From: Nitrososphaerota archaeon
GTDB lineage: Archaea; Thermoproteota; Nitrososphaeria; Nitrososphaerales; CADDZS01
Reading direction: 5' to 3'
DNA length: 6,046 nt
Assembly: GCA_027886785.1 (NCBI GenBank)
Contig: JAPCJV010000126.1
Coordinates: 1-6,046, forward strand
The position numbers were made by a program, and so were the translations under genes. This document shows positions 5,935 through 6,046 of this stretch, piece by piece (within the stretch, counting starts at the first letter, position 1; each line of letters begins with the position of its first letter). The notes below the pieces were generated by a model. The model did not search any database and was not told the DNA's origin. It saw only the letters and a program-made list of their open reading frames with translations.

Positions 5935-5957
5935 AAATTCAGAAATAGGCTGAAATT
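5935..5957. repeat. Imperfect inverted repeat upstream of the dehydrogenase promoter
   Basis: AAATTCAG and CTGAAATT are inverted copies with one mismatch in 8 bases, separated by 7 bases. The repeat is about 90 bases upstream of the dehydrogenase TATA box. AATTCAC recurs at 5879-5885 and 5954-5960. It could be a regulator site for the dehydrogenase or for an unseen gene to the right. In AT-rich DNA such a repeat can also arise by chance. Confidence 0.25.
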
Positions 5958-6046
5958 CACAGAATCTTCCAAAGAACTTCAGATCCCATCCCGGTTCTCA
6001 GATTTCAATTACAAAACATGGTACCCTTGATCTAGATGAGTTCGAA

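Larger units (their letters stand above)
5812..6046. other. AT-rich non-coding region at the right edge
   Basis: Apart from the dehydrogenase TATA box and a weak inverted repeat, I see no gene here. Stops are frequent in all frames. An ATG at 6036 on the plus strand has only three codons and part of a fourth before the edge, so it cannot be judged. The region looks like a promoter-bearing gap between the dehydrogenase and a gene outside the window. Confidence 0.6.

Noticed and set aside
6036..6046. ATG near the right edge on the plus strand as the start of a divergent gene
   Set aside because: Only three codons and part of a fourth are visible, and the upstream sequence gives only a poor TATA-like match, so the start cannot be supported.
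1..6046. A defence, mobile or other new multi-gene system
   Set aside because: All six genes fall into well-known metabolic or transport families. No transposase, integrase, repeat array, toxin-antitoxin pair or nuclease is visible.

Overview
The window reads as a piece of an archaeal chromosome. All six recognisable genes lie on the minus strand, so transcription runs from right to left. The archaeal reading rests on four points: the catabolic-type hexameric Glu/Leu/Phe/Val dehydrogenase; TATA-like TTAAAT or TATATG boxes in place of -35/-10 promoters; a near-leaderless start for the dehydrogenase gene; and a ribosome binding site of the GGTGATC type before the hydroxylase gene. This is an inference. 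No rRNA or tRNA is present to fix the lineage, and a bacterial origin is not strictly excluded.

In transcription order, the right edge (5812-6046) is AT-rich and non-coding and holds the promoter of a glutamate dehydrogenase gene (4549-5811). Next is a 143-base gap with a TATA-like box and a GC-rich hairpin. A two-gene ABC exporter unit follows, with an ATPase (3458-4405) and an ABC-2 type permease (2581-3450) only 7 bases apart. After a short gap comes a three-gene aromatic degradation cluster: a fumarylacetoacetate hydrolase family protein (about 1739-2473), a 4-hydroxyphenylacetate 3-hydroxylase HpaB (240-1700), and the N-terminal part of a 3,4-dihydroxyphenylacetate 2,3-dioxygenase HpaD (up to about position 216, running off the left edge).

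The three aromatic genes fit the homoprotocatechuate (meta-cleavage) route. HpaB hydroxylates 4-hydroxyphenylacetate to the catechol, HpaD opens the ring, and the FAH-family protein is the likely later decarboxylase/isomerase or hydrolase. The flavin reductase partner HpaC and the semialdehyde dehydrogenase HpaE are not in the window. Glutamate dehydrogenase feeds amino-acid nitrogen and carbon into 2-oxoglutarate and could belong to the same amino-acid-using lifestyle, but it has its own promoter. The ABC exporter has no visible substrate clue.

I found no mobile element, CRISPR array, RNA gene or clearly new system. The most unusual point is that two of the three aromatic genes lack an ordinary start codon where homology says the protein should begin. 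The dioxygenase has an apparent +1 frame change at a TTT TGA C sequence next to its start. The FAH gene has about 36 homologous residues upstream of its first TTG, with no ATG, GTG or TTG to start them.
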